Source: JABRWC01 sp039961675 (lineage in GTDB: Bacteria; Planctomycetota; Phycisphaerae; UBA1845; Fen-1342). Taken from it: a stretch of 64,000 nt of DNA. Positions 55,093 through 63,865 of this stretch are shown here, in pieces. The stretch is taken from the NCBI GenBank assembly GCA_039961675.1, contig JABRWC010000043.1:7699-71698 (forward strand), written 5' to 3'. The notes below the pieces were generated by a model that saw nothing but the letters and a program-made list of their open reading frames with translations, searched no databases and was not told the DNA's origin. Position 1 is the stretch's first letter; every line of letters begins with the position of its first letter. The position numbers and the translations under genes were made by a program.

Positions 55093-56820
55093 ATGAATAC
55101 CACATCCGACCTGCCCGCGAGCGCCGCCGCCGCTGAGTTGCAGCGACTCCTGGACGAATTCCGCGTCGCCGAGGCCCGAATCCGCGGTGGCGGCGGGCCG
55201 CGCGGCGTGGAGCGGCAGCACCGCCACGGGCGGCTGACGGCGCGCGAGCGGATCGAGCTGCTCTGTGACGGGAGCCACGCAGGCACGAAGCACCGCAGCG
55301 GCGAAGCGGCGCGCGGCGCCGGGGCGTCTGCCGCTTCCTCGGTTCATCTCTCCGTCCCTTCATCACACGGCTTTTTCGAGCTTGGCCTTTGGGCCGCGTA
55401 CGAGATGTATCCCGAGGTCGGCGGCGTTCCGGCCGCGGGTGTCGTCGTGGGGCTGGGGCGCGTGATGGGCAGGCTGTGCGTGATCGTCGCCAACGACGCG
55501 ACCGTGAAGGCGGGCGCGTTCTTTCCCGCCACGTGCAAGAAGGTGCTGCGCGCGCAGCGATTCGCACTCGAAAACAAGCTGCCGATCCTCTACCTGGTCG
55601 ATTCCGCCGGCGTGTACCTGCCGATGCAGGACGAAATATTCCCGGACGAGGACGATTTCGGCCGCATTTTCCGCAACAACGCCGTGATCAGCGCCGCGGG
55701 CATTCCGCAATTCGCCGCGATCATGGGCAACTGCGTGGCCGGCGGCGGGTATCTGCCCGTCATGTGCGACACGCTGCTGATGACCGAGGGCAGCGGGCTG
55801 TACCTGGCCGGTCCGGCGCTGGTGAAGGCGGCGATCGGCCAGGAAGCCGGCAGCGAGGACCTGGGCGGCGCGAAGATGCACGCGAGCATCAGCGGCACGA
55901 TTGACTACCGCGAACCGAATGACGAGCTGTGCATCGAGCGGTTGCGGCGGCTGGTCGGCAAGCTCGGCGCCCGGCCGCAGACGCCGTTCGATCGCGCCGA
56001 GACCCGGCCGCCGAAACGGCCGGCGGAACGGGTGTTCGAGCCGGTGGCGGCAGCCAAGGCGGGCCAATACGACGTTCGCGACCTGCTGGCGCACGTCTTG
56101 GATGCCGACAGTTTCGACGAATACAAGGCCGAGTACGGCCAGTCGATCGTTTGCGGCTTCGGGCGGCTGGACGGCTGGTCGGTCGGTATCGTCGCGAACC
56201 AGAAGAAGCAGGTGAAGCCGGCGCGCGGTCCGCTCCAGTTCGGCACCGTGATCTACGTGGACAGCGCCGACAAGATGGCGCGCTTCATTCTGGACTGCAA
56301 CCAGATGAAGGCGCCGCTGATCTTCATCCAGGACGTGAGCGGGTTCATGGTCGGGCGCGACAGCGAGCAGGAGGGGATCATCCGCGCCGGGGCGAAGGTT
56401 GTGAATGCGGTGAGCAACTCAATCGTCCCGAAGATCACGCTGATCACCGGCGGCAGCTTCGGGGCGGGCAACTACGCGCTGTGCGGCAAGGCGTACGACC
56501 CGCGGTTCATTTTCGCCTGGCCGACGGCCAAGTACGCGGTGATGGGCGGCGGCTCGGCGGCCAAGACGCTGCTGCACATCGAGGTCGAGTCGCTCAAGCG
56601 CAAGGGCCATGAGCCGGACGTGGCCGAACTGAAGGAGCTGGAAGCGCGCATCACGGCCGCCTACGAACACCAGATGGACATCCGCTACGGGGCGGCCCGC
56701 GGCTGGGTGGACGCGATCATTCCCCCGGCGGACACGCGGCGGGTGCTGGCGCTGGCGCTGGAGGCGTGCGCGTACGTGGGCGAGCTGCCGGAGCTGAAAG
56801 TGGGGGTGTTTCAGGTGTGA
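55093..56820 (+). CDS. Acyl-CoA carboxylase carboxyltransferase subunit (beta)
   Basis: A 575-aa carboxyltransferase of the propionyl-/methylcrotonyl-/geranyl-CoA carboxylase type, which moves the carboxyl group from biotin to an acyl-CoA. Both crotonase-like halves are present: LTARERIELL, FFELGLWAAYEMYPEVGG, PILYLVDSAGVYLPMQDEIF, GNCVAGGGYLPVMCD, then IFIQDVSGFMVG, ITGGSFGAGNYALCGKAYDP and FAWPTAKYAVMGG. An atypical Ser/Ala/His-rich insert (residues about 61-92, bases 55273-55368) interrupts the normally continuous link before FFELGLW. No biotin carboxylase gene is adjacent. Confidence 0.92.
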   Translation: MNTTSDLPASAAAAELQRLLDEFRVAEARIRGGGGPRGVERQHRHGRLTARERIELLCDGSHAGTKHRSGEAARGAGASAASSVHLSVPSSHGFFELGLWAAYEMYPEVGGVPAAGVVVGLGRVMGRLCVIVANDATVKAGAFFPATCKKVLRAQRFALENKLPILYLVDSAGVYLPMQDEIFPDEDDFGRIFRNNAVISAAGIPQFAAIMGNCVAGGGYLPVMCDTLLMTEGSGLYLAGPALVKAAIGQEAGSEDLGGAKMHASISGTIDYREPNDELCIERLRRLVGKLGARPQTPFDRAETRPPKRPAERVFEPVAAAKAGQYDVRDLLAHVLDADSFDEYKAEYGQSIVCGFGRLDGWSVGIVANQKKQVKPARGPLQFGTVIYVDSADKMARFILDCNQMKAPLIFIQDVSGFMVGRDSEQEGIIRAGAKVVNAVSNSIVPKITLITGGSFGAGNYALCGKAYDPRFIFAWPTAKYAVMGGGSAAKTLLHIEVESLKRKGHEPDVAELKELEARITAAYEHQMDIRYGAARGWVDAIIPPADTRRVLALALEACAYVGELPELKVGVFQV

Positions 56821-56946
56821 ACGCCGCCGGCGCTTTCGCCCCGACGGGCGCGTAACACGAAGCAAGTGAACTGCTGGCGTGAGTCTTCGAAGCCAAGCAG
56901 CAGTAGCGGGGCCGTTTCGGCTCGGGCCGTGTCCGCGTCGGGCGCA

Positions 56947-56974
56947 ATCCGAACCCCGCACGGCAGTCCGGGGC
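56947..56974 (+). repeat. Dispersed repeat family B copy
   Basis: ATCCGAACCCCGCACGGCAG continues with TCCGGGG. It matches 54956-54985 except for a few bases; both copies flank the carboxyltransferase gene. Confidence 0.65.
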
Positions 56975-57117
56975 GACCCCTCGCTCCCGCGAGAGGTTCT
57001 GATGTTGGGGGCCAAGCGCCAGAGGTCGGGCTTGGACGACTCAGCCCGGTCCATGTGGTGGTTGAAGCACGTGCGCTTCGTTCCCGCGGGCCACGCGCAG
57101 GGCGCAGCCGACGGGCC

Positions 57118-58455
57118 TCAGGGGCACATCGTCCCGTATACCGTCAGCAGGATGGACAGGTCGGCGATGCCAACGCTTCCGTCCCCGTCCAGGTCGCCAA
57201 CGCAAACGGGCGGTTGGGCCTCGTAAGCGCCCATGTCGATGGCTGCGGGCCATCCGCCGGTGTTGGAATGCGACGGGTGATCGACTACCCGCGGCACGCC
57301 GGCCACGTCGAACGCACCAGCCGGGGCGTAGATATCGCCGGCGTCGATGCAGGGCGAATTGGACGCCAGGCGATAATCGTCGTCCAGGTTGCCGGGGATG
57401 TTGTCCGCTCCGTCTGGATCGACGAACTGTGCGTCGGCGTCGATGTTGCCCTCGCCGGGCCAGCCGCCCTGGATGTTGCTGTACGTGGCCACGGTGCTGG
57501 AAGCGTCGGGCCCGTCGAATGCCAGCGAGTTGTTGCGCACCACGCAGTTGGTCAGTTGGACCGGCGGGCCCAAATTGTCGTTGTCGTACACGGCGGCGCC
57601 GTTGGCGACCAGCGTGCAGTTGGTCAGCGTGACGGCGGTCGCGCTGTAGGTATACACGCCAAAATCGTAGTTCCGGATCACGCAGTTGTAGAAGTCGGCC
57701 GTGCTGCCCGTAGTCACCTGCCCCCCCCCCGCTCCGACGCCGCCATCAAAAACGCACGCGCGCGCCGTCACGTGAGATCCGCCGGCGAAGATCGGGTTCG
57801 GCGACGAGAAGGTGAGCCGCTCCAAACGAAGACTGCTGGCGTACACATCGACGAAAGACAGGGCTGCCACCGTCTGCGAGGCGCCCGCCCCGATGATTCG
57901 AAGAGACCTGCCATCGATGATCAGGTCGCCAGGGTACTCGCCGGGCAGCACCACGATCGTGTCGCCGTCCTGGGCGGCGTTAACGGCTTCCGGAATCGAG
58001 CTGTACTGCCCGGCGGCGCCGTCCAGGCCGACCACCCTCGCGGCCGGCGGGCCGGCGATCGTGAACGCGTAGTCGCCGAAATCGGCCATTCCGATGCGAA
58101 GGTAGTACGTGACCAGCGGCTGAACCGTCAGGCTGAAGCCCGACGACGCACCCGGCGGGGTCGGTATGCAGAACAGCTCTTCCCCCGGACCCTGCGGGCA
58201 GCTCGCGTACAGCGCCAGCATCCCCGAGTTGTCGAAGTTCGTCGGCGTGACGCTCAGCGTGCCGGAGGTCTGCGGCATGTAGCGGAGCCAGGCGTCACGC
58301 GAGGCGGCGCACGAGCTCGGCCCGGTAGGGCTGTAGTACTGTGCGGTGAGCAGGTAGTTCCCCGGTCCGACCCAGCCGCCGTAGGAACAAGGCTGCGCCA
58401 GGGCGGCGCGAAGACCCAGCGTGAATGACAGAGCGACAACAAACGCGCGCGACAT
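57118..58455 (-). CDS. Secreted right-handed beta-helix protein with dockerin-like C-terminus
   Basis: A 445-aa exported protein: signal peptide (AFVVALSFTLGLRAALAQ) and a DVUF/pre-peptidase-like beta domain (about 25-140). A parallel beta-helix with repeated short strands follows (AQDGDTIVVLPGEYPGDLII, SLRIIGAG, FYNCVIRNYDFGVYTYSAT, LTNCTLVANGAAVYDND), as in pectate-lyase-like folds. The end is a Ca-binding GDLDGDGSVGIADLSILLTV repeat, a single dockerin-like motif. AAGGAGA precedes the ATG at 58455. A run of ten G in the coding strand (57721-57730) encodes GGG in VGAGGGQV and is a possible slippage site. Substrate unknown. Confidence 0.85.
   Translation of the reverse strand: MSRAFVVALSFTLGLRAALAQPCSYGGWVGPGNYLLTAQYYSPTGPSSCAASRDAWLRYMPQTSGTLSVTPTNFDNSGMLALYASCPQGPGEELFCIPTPPGASSGFSLTVQPLVTYYLRIGMADFGDYAFTIAGPPAARVVGLDGAAGQYSSIPEAVNAAQDGDTIVVLPGEYPGDLIIDGRSLRIIGAGASQTVAALSFVDVYASSLRLERLTFSSPNPIFAGGSHVTARACVFDGGVGAGGGQVTTGSTADFYNCVIRNYDFGVYTYSATAVTLTNCTLVANGAAVYDNDNLGPPVQLTNCVVRNNSLAFDGPDASSTVATYSNIQGGWPGEGNIDADAQFVDPDGADNIPGNLDDDYRLASNSPCIDAGDIYAPAGAFDVAGVPRVVDHPSHSNTGGWPAAIDMGAYEAQPPVCVGDLDGDGSVGIADLSILLTVYGTMCP
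57721..57730 (-). repeat. Homopolymer tract of ten G inside a secreted-protein gene
   Basis: Ten consecutive C on the plus strand, G on the coding strand, at about codon 242-245 of the beta-helix gene. A gain or loss of one base would truncate the protein before most of the helix and the dockerin-like end. Confidence 0.85.
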
Positions 58456-58569
58456 GACTTGTCTCCTTGATTCCGATGGTGGCGCTTTGTCCTGAAATGT
58501 CCGGCCCGCAGGCACAATTCTAGAAGACCGCCCAGCGCCGGTACAAGTCCTACGCGCGGCTGTTCGGGT

Positions 58570-59379
58570 TTACGGGATGGACAACACCCGCGCCGTCATG
58601 AACACCAGCAGTGGCCGCTCGCCGTCGCCCTGCGGGAGCGGGATGACCGCGATGCGATCCGCGGCCAGCGTGTTGTTCAGCTCGGTTTCGCGCGTGTCGA
58701 TGATCGGACGTCCCACGTCCAGCGGCACGCCTTCGAGCGGCTGCCGTCCGACTGCGCGACTGACCTTCAGGCGCATACGCTCGAAGCGCACACCCTCCTC
58801 GTCCGCGCGGGTCGCCGTCAGTGTGAGCGACACGCCCTCGAACAGCGACTCGTCGGTCTCGACCGCCAGACACAAATCGTCCTGCTGCTTGAGAAATGGG
58901 ATCGGCCGACCGACCGAGATGCTCGCCGACTGTCCGATCGCTACCAGGACGCGCGGCGCCGTCACAATCTCCCACGGCGGCGACGACGGCGGATCCGGCG
59001 ACTCGGGCTCGGAAACCAGCGCCCCGTCGCGGACATGGAGCCGGTGCCCGTTCGCTCGTACGTCCAGCTTGTCGAACTCCATCTGCATCGCCAGGCCCCA
59101 CGTCGCCAGCCGGCCGTTCGCATCGCGGCCGTGCGGCAGGCCGGCGCGCTCCAGCACGCGGAGATCGAGCGGCAAGTCGCCGGACTTCACGGCGGGACTG
59201 AACGTGACGAACCAGAGCTGCGCCGATACGAGCGGCCCTGAAACGGGGGAAGCGCCCTGCGGCGGCGTCTGCGCCGACGCGGAGTGCAAGCAGCCGAGCA
59301 CGATCGAGCAAAGCGCGAGCGACCGCGTCGGCGAAGTCGCGATGCGGCGACGACACGTGGTGGTGACAGTAGAACGCAT
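58570..59379 (-). CDS. Secreted hypothetical protein in sigma/anti-sigma operon
   Basis: A 269-aa exported protein: signal peptide (SLALCSIVLGCLHSASAQ) after a basic N-terminus, then a beta-rich region with no family I recognise (VSAQLWFVTFSPAVKSGDLP, PRVLVAIGQSASISVGRPIP, DESLFEGVSLTLTATRADEE). The C-terminus ERPLLVFMTARVLSIP slightly resembles ends of secretin-associated domains. GAGGAG seven bases before the ATG at 59379 sets the start. It follows the anti-sigma-like gene by 11 bp, so all three genes 58570-60252 form one operon and this may be an envelope effector or sensor. Confidence 0.75.
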   Translation of the reverse strand: MRSTVTTTCRRRIATSPTRSLALCSIVLGCLHSASAQTPPQGASPVSGPLVSAQLWFVTFSPAVKSGDLPLDLRVLERAGLPHGRDANGRLATWGLAMQMEFDKLDVRANGHRLHVRDGALVSEPESPDPPSSPPWEIVTAPRVLVAIGQSASISVGRPIPFLKQQDDLCLAVETDESLFEGVSLTLTATRADEEGVRFERMRLKVSRAVGRQPLEGVPLDVGRPIIDTRETELNNTLAADRIAVIPLPQGDGERPLLVFMTARVLSIP

Positions 59380-59390
59380 GGTGGTGCTCC

Positions 59391-59750
59391 TCATTCGGTG
59401 TGAAGTGTGGTCCATTCGGAAAGTCTCAGCGGGTGTGCGCGGCTCGACGCGCGGGCGACAATCGGCGCGTCGATGCGCACCACTACCGGCGACCGGGGGC
59501 TTTTCGCCGCAGCCGCCGGCGTGCCCGCGCCGTCACGACGCTCGATCAATGCCAAACGCGGAGCAACCAGCGCCAACCCTACCATCGCGGCGCCGGCCAG
59601 CGCCGCCTGCCACAGCGGCACGCGCCGTGTCCACCATCGTCGCGGACGCTCGGCCGCCAGCACGGCCCGGAGCATGCGCGCTTCACGCGCGGGATCGAGC
59701 GGCCGAACCGGCAGGCCGGCCAGCGCGCGCTCCAGCTCATTGAACGACAT
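59391..59750 (-). CDS. Small membrane protein, probable anti-sigma factor
   Basis: A 119-aa protein whose start overlaps the end of the upstream sigma gene by 14 bp. The N-terminal cytoplasmic part SFNELERALAGLPVRPLDPA is followed by a basic segment, one membrane helix (WQAALAGAAMVGLALVAP) and a short extracytoplasmic tail. GGAGG lies 6 bases before ATG 59750 (a second ATG abuts at 59753). The layout and coupling are those of a single-pass anti-sigma factor; the sequence itself is too short to assign a family. Confidence 0.75.
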   Translation of the reverse strand: MSFNELERALAGLPVRPLDPAREARMLRAVLAAERPRRWWTRRVPLWQAALAGAAMVGLALVAPRLALIERRDGAGTPAAAAKSPRSPVVVRIDAPIVARASSRAHPLRLSEWTTLHTE

Positions 59751-60252
59751 CATCCACCTCCGGTTCCAGCGCAGTGCGCAAGGCCTCCAGCGCCCGCGCA
59801 TAGTGGCTGGTGACGGTCCCCAGCGGCCGGCCCAGGATTCCCGCGATCTGCTCGAACGTCATCTCGGCGTAGATTCGCAGCACGACGGTCTCTCGCTGCG
59901 CGTCGGGAAGCGCGGACAACGCGCCCTGAACGACGGTCACGCGCTCGCGCAGCTCGACGTCACAGATGCCTGCGTCGTGAAAGCACGCTGCGGCGGAATC
60001 GAGCGCGGCGGCGTTCGGCCGGCGCGCCCGCCGCCGGCTGATGGCCTCGTTCCGCAGGCAGCGGAAGAAATAGGCGGACGGGTCGTCCGGCGCGCACTCC
60101 TGTCGGACCAACCGCACCAGCGTGTCCTGCACCAGGTCCGCCGCATCGGCCGCGTTGCCGGCCTGGGAGATGGCGAAGGCGATAATGCCGCGGCGGTTTT
60201 CCAGGTAGAACCGCGTCCACTCTTCGGCGCATCGCTGCGAGGATTCACTCAT
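59737..60252 (-). CDS. ECF RNA polymerase sigma factor
   Basis: A 171-aa ECF sigma factor. Region 2: WTRFYLENRRGIIAFAISQA, ADAADLVQDTLVRLVRQE and YFFRCLRNEAISRRR. Region 4: LPDAQRETVVLRIYAEMTFE and LGRPLGTVTSHYARALEALR. ATG 60252 is chosen; the longer frame would need a TTG start. Translationally coupled to the membrane protein downstream. Confidence 0.9.
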   Translation of the reverse strand: MSESSQRCAEEWTRFYLENRRGIIAFAISQAGNAADAADLVQDTLVRLVRQECAPDDPSAYFFRCLRNEAISRRRARRPNAAALDSAAACFHDAGICDVELRERVTVVQGALSALPDAQRETVVLRIYAEMTFEQIAGILGRPLGTVTSHYARALEALRTALEPEVDDVVQ

Positions 60253-60434
60253 GCCCGTGGTCGCCGTGGCCAAATGCCCGTACGCTGCGTTGACGGAGGC
60301 ACGGGCGTCTGCGCCCGTAACCGTGGTGATGCCGGCCGAACCGCCCCGTGTTCAGGAGAATAGACGGCGGCCGGCGCGGAGTTTATGCAGTCCGGCGTGA
60401 AATACCGCGAATCCAGTTCGCCTGGGAACAGATC

Positions 60435-60962
60435 GTGTGCGCAGCCGAGGACGTGTGCGCCCTTGCGGAGCGTGCCGGCGTAACGCTTGCGCCGCTCTCG
60501 CCCGAGCTCGGGCCTTTTGTGCGGGGCGAGCTGACGCGGCACTGGTGCTCGCCGGTGATCTACTCGCGCGACCGGCGCTACGAGGCGGACCGGCTGCCGG
60601 GGTTGGTCGCCCTGCGCGACGGAGAGCCGGTCGGTCACGTGACGTACGCGATCGATGGCGACGAGTGCGAGGTGGTGACGCTCGCCGCGACGATCGAAGG
60701 CGCCGGGGTCGGCACGGCGCTGCTTGCGGCGGCCGTGGAAGCGGCCCGCGCGTGCGGCTGCCGGCGGGCGTTCCTCACCACCAGCAACGACAACCTCCGC
60801 GCGCTGGCGTTCTACCAGAAGCGCGGCTGGCGGCTGGTCGCGGTGCACCGCGGGGCGGTTGATCGCTGCCGCGATCGGCAGAAGGACGTGCCGCTCATCG
60901 GGCTGAACGGGATTCCGCTGCACGATGAGCTGGAATTGGAGCTGCTGCTGAGGAATGGGTAG
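60435..60962 (+). CDS. GNAT-family acetyltransferase
   Basis: A 175-aa GNAT N-acetyltransferase. The acetyl-CoA fold is visible as VGHVTYAIDGDECEVVTLAA, the pyrophosphate loop GAGVGTALLAAAVEAARACG (Q/RxxGxG/A-like), then LTTSNDNLRALAFYQKRGWR. A C-terminal extension NGIPLHDELELELLL follows. Acceptor substrate unknown. The start is uncertain: GTG 60435 has a weak GGGA upstream; GTG 60348 or 60450 are in frame. Its stop lies one base from the stop of the convergent kinase gene. Confidence 0.8.
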   Translation: MCAAEDVCALAERAGVTLAPLSPELGPFVRGELTRHWCSPVIYSRDRRYEADRLPGLVALRDGEPVGHVTYAIDGDECEVVTLAATIEGAGVGTALLAAAVEAARACGCRRAFLTTSNDNLRALAFYQKRGWRLVAVHRGAVDRCRDRQKDVPLIGLNGIPLHDELELELLLRNG

Positions 60963-60963
60963 C

Positions 60964-63846
60964 TCAATCGGGCGTTGCTGCCAGCCGCAGCCGAAACGCC
61001 TCCGCCATCTTCGGCTCACGGCGGGATTCGTACAGCTCCACCAGCCGCCCGATCATCACCTGCGTCTGGTAGTGCTCGACGCCGAACTGCTCGCACACGC
61101 TCGAGTACGCGCTTTGGAGCGCCTGCTCGGCCTCGTCCATCCGGCCGAGGCGGTGCAGCGCCCGTCCCAGCGAGCTTTCGAAGATCGCCGTGTACCAGTG
61201 GTTCGGGCCGAGCGAGCCGAGCCGCGCGGCCTGCACGACTTCCATCAGCATTGCGGCCGCGTCCTCCGGAAGCCCGCCCTCGAGCCGCAGCTTGGCCAGC
61301 TCCGCGCGGGAGATGAGCGTGTCGGGATGGTTCGGCCCGAGCAGCTCCTGCCGCGCAAGGAGCACGTCCAGGGCCAGCCGCTCGGCCTCGTCCAGTTCGT
61401 CCTGCTCGCGGAGCGCGAACGCCAGGTTCATCTGGGCCTTGAGCGTGTACGGATTGTCGGGGCCGAGCACCTCACGCGCGCCGGCGCACACCTGTCGGTA
61501 CAGCGCGATCGCCTCGTCGGTGCGTCCGCGCTGCATGTAGATGCCGGCCAGGTTGTTCATCGACATGAGCGTGTCGGGATGCTGCGCGCCGAGCGTCTGG
61601 CTCCGCAACTCGATCAGCTCGCGGAAGATCCGCTCCGCCTCGTCGGCCCGGTCCAGTTCCTGGAGCACCGAGCCCAGGTTGTTCAGCACCGTCAGGCGGC
61701 TGGGGTGCCCGGGGCCCAGGCGGCGCGTCGTGATCTCCAGCGCCGAGCGGAGCAGCCGCTCGGCCTCCTCCCGAGCGCCCTGGTGCCACAGCGTGTAGGA
61801 GAGGTTGTTCAGCGCCACAAGCGTGTCCGGATGCTCAGCGCCGAGCACCCGGAGGCGCGCCTCGTACACCTCGCGGTTCAGCGCTTCCGCCTCCGGCAGG
61901 CGTTCCATGTCACCCAGCAGCGCGGCGAGGTTCGACATCGCCGTCAGCGTCTCGAGATTTTCCGGTCCGCGCAGCTCGCGCGTCAGCTCCACGCGCCGCC
62001 GCATCATCGGCTCGGCCTCCTCCAGCCGGCCGCGGTAGTGAATCACGCTGGCCAGGTTTCCCAGGCTGGTCAGCGTCGTCGCGGCTTTCGGACCCAGCAG
62101 CCGCGTGGACTTCTCGAGCGCCTCGCGGTGCAGCCGCTCGGCCTCGTCCAGCTTGCCCAGCGACTCCAGTACGATGGCCAGGTCGTTCATCGCGGTAACC
62201 GTGTCGAGGTGGTCCTCGCCGTGCGTGCGACGGTTGGTTTCCAGCACGATCCGGTAGCTGCGCTCCGCCGCGTCCAGCCGGCCCTCCAGCCGCTCCAGCC
62301 AGGCGCGGCTCGAGAGCGATTCGAGCGTGCGCGGGTGCTCCGCGCCCAACGAGGAACGACGAAGCTCAAGGGCGGCTTCGAGCTGCCGGCGCGACTCCGC
62401 GTACAAGCCCAGACTGGCATACGTCACGCCCAGCGCGTGCCGCAGCGCCGACTCGATCTCGGCCCCGAGCGCCGGCTTGGCGTTCAGTTCCGCCGCGGCT
62501 TGGTCCAGCACGTCGGCGACGCGCGCCTCGCGCCCCAGGTCCACCGGCCGGGCCAGCATCTCGGTCAGGAAACCGCTCACGGCGCGGGCCTGCGCGGCGT
62601 CGCGTTCGGCCTGCTGGCGGGCCTCCGCTTCGGCCTGGCGCGCCAGCTCCAACGACTGTCGCCGCTGCTCGGCAAGCTGCTCGGCTTCCGTGGCGCGCAG
62701 CCAGAGCACGGCGGTGACGGCCAACGCGGTGAGCGCGAAAACCAGGAACACACTCGCAACGCGGGCCGCGAATCGGTAGCGGTGCAGGCTCTTGCGCAGC
62801 GTGTACCACGCGCTGTCACGCTTGGCCTCGATCGGCTCGCCGGCCAGGTAGTGCCGCAGGTCGCGGGCCAGTTCGCCGGCGGCCTGGTAGCGGCGGGCCG
62901 GGTTCTTGGCGAGGCAGGTCAACACGATGGTGTCGATCTCGTCGTCCAAGCCGCGCCGCAGCGCGCTCGGACGCAGCGGCTCGGCCTGCTGGATGCTCGC
63001 CAGCACCTCGCGCAGCGGCCCGGTCACGGGATACGGGAATTGGCCGGTCAGAAGTTGAAACAGGATCAGGCCCAGCGAGTAGACGTCCGAACGGACGTCT
63101 ACGTGCTCCGGCACGCCCTCGGTCTGCTCCGGGCTGGCCCAGAACAGCGAGCCCATGAACTCGCCGGTACGGCTCATCTCGGCGCCGGCGGCGTTCTCGC
63201 CCACGCCGAGCGTGTGCTTGGCGAGGCCGAAGTCCAGTACGTGAGGCTGTCCCTCGGGGTCCACGCGGATGTTGCTGGGCTTGAGGTCGCGGTGAATCAC
63301 GCCGCGCTGGTGCGCGTAGCTGACCGCCTCGGCGACCCGGGCCATAAGCTCCAGCGCGGCGCGTGGCGTTAGGATCGAACTTCGCGCGGCGTCGGCCGGC
63401 TGCGCCGAGCCACGCACGTCGAGCGCCTCAAGCGGCGCCGCGCGGGTTGGCGAGGCGCCGGTGCCCGGTGCGGCGACCAGCTCGTCGAGTCCCACGCCGT
63501 CGATGAACTCCATGACGTAGTACGGATGCCCCTCGTCGGTCACGCCGCTGTCGAAGAGCTGCACGATGTTCGGATGCCGCAGGGAAGCGATGAGGTCGAC
63601 TTCGCGTTCAAACCGCCTGCGGCGGGCGTCGGAAGCCCAGGCGCCGTCGAGCAGGACCTTCACGGCGACGCGGCGCTTGGTGGAGAGCTGCACGGCGCTG
63701 TACACGACCCCCTGACCGCCGCGGCGCAGCTCGCGGAAGCGATCGTAGCCGTCGATGCTGGGCGGGCGCGGGCCGCGGGCGTCGCGGTGCTTCAGCTCGC
63801 CCAGCAGCATTCCCTCGTCTTCGTACCAGTTGCCGGACGAGGTCAT
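60964..63846 (-). CDS. Ser/Thr protein kinase with transmembrane segment and TPR array
   Basis: A 960-aa planctomycete-type receptor-like kinase. The N-terminal Hanks kinase domain has a Gly loop RRGGQGVVY, Lys63 (VAVKVL), HRDLKPSN with Asp187, DFGLAK (205-210) and SPEQTEG, with a 35-residue insert at about 127-160. One membrane helix (about 375-395, VFLVFALTALAVTAVLWL) and a short coiled coil follow, then about ten kinesin-light-chain-type TPRs of 42 residues (LGAEHPDTL..LNNLSYTLWHQGAREEAERL). It lies 19 bp downstream of a sigma factor gene, a common planctomycete pairing. Confidence 0.94.
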   Translation of the reverse strand: MTSSGNWYEDEGMLLGELKHRDARGPRPPSIDGYDRFRELRRGGQGVVYSAVQLSTKRRVAVKVLLDGAWASDARRRRFEREVDLIASLRHPNIVQLFDSGVTDEGHPYYVMEFIDGVGLDELVAAPGTGASPTRAAPLEALDVRGSAQPADAARSSILTPRAALELMARVAEAVSYAHQRGVIHRDLKPSNIRVDPEGQPHVLDFGLAKHTLGVGENAAGAEMSRTGEFMGSLFWASPEQTEGVPEHVDVRSDVYSLGLILFQLLTGQFPYPVTGPLREVLASIQQAEPLRPSALRRGLDDEIDTIVLTCLAKNPARRYQAAGELARDLRHYLAGEPIEAKRDSAWYTLRKSLHRYRFAARVASVFLVFALTALAVTAVLWLRATEAEQLAEQRRQSLELARQAEAEARQQAERDAAQARAVSGFLTEMLARPVDLGREARVADVLDQAAAELNAKPALGAEIESALRHALGVTYASLGLYAESRRQLEAALELRRSSLGAEHPRTLESLSSRAWLERLEGRLDAAERSYRIVLETNRRTHGEDHLDTVTAMNDLAIVLESLGKLDEAERLHREALEKSTRLLGPKAATTLTSLGNLASVIHYRGRLEEAEPMMRRRVELTRELRGPENLETLTAMSNLAALLGDMERLPEAEALNREVYEARLRVLGAEHPDTLVALNNLSYTLWHQGAREEAERLLRSALEITTRRLGPGHPSRLTVLNNLGSVLQELDRADEAERIFRELIELRSQTLGAQHPDTLMSMNNLAGIYMQRGRTDEAIALYRQVCAGAREVLGPDNPYTLKAQMNLAFALREQDELDEAERLALDVLLARQELLGPNHPDTLISRAELAKLRLEGGLPEDAAAMLMEVVQAARLGSLGPNHWYTAIFESSLGRALHRLGRMDEAEQALQSAYSSVCEQFGVEHYQTQVMIGRLVELYESRREPKMAEAFRLRLAATPD

Positions 63847-63865
63847 CGCGTCGCGTCCTTGCCGT

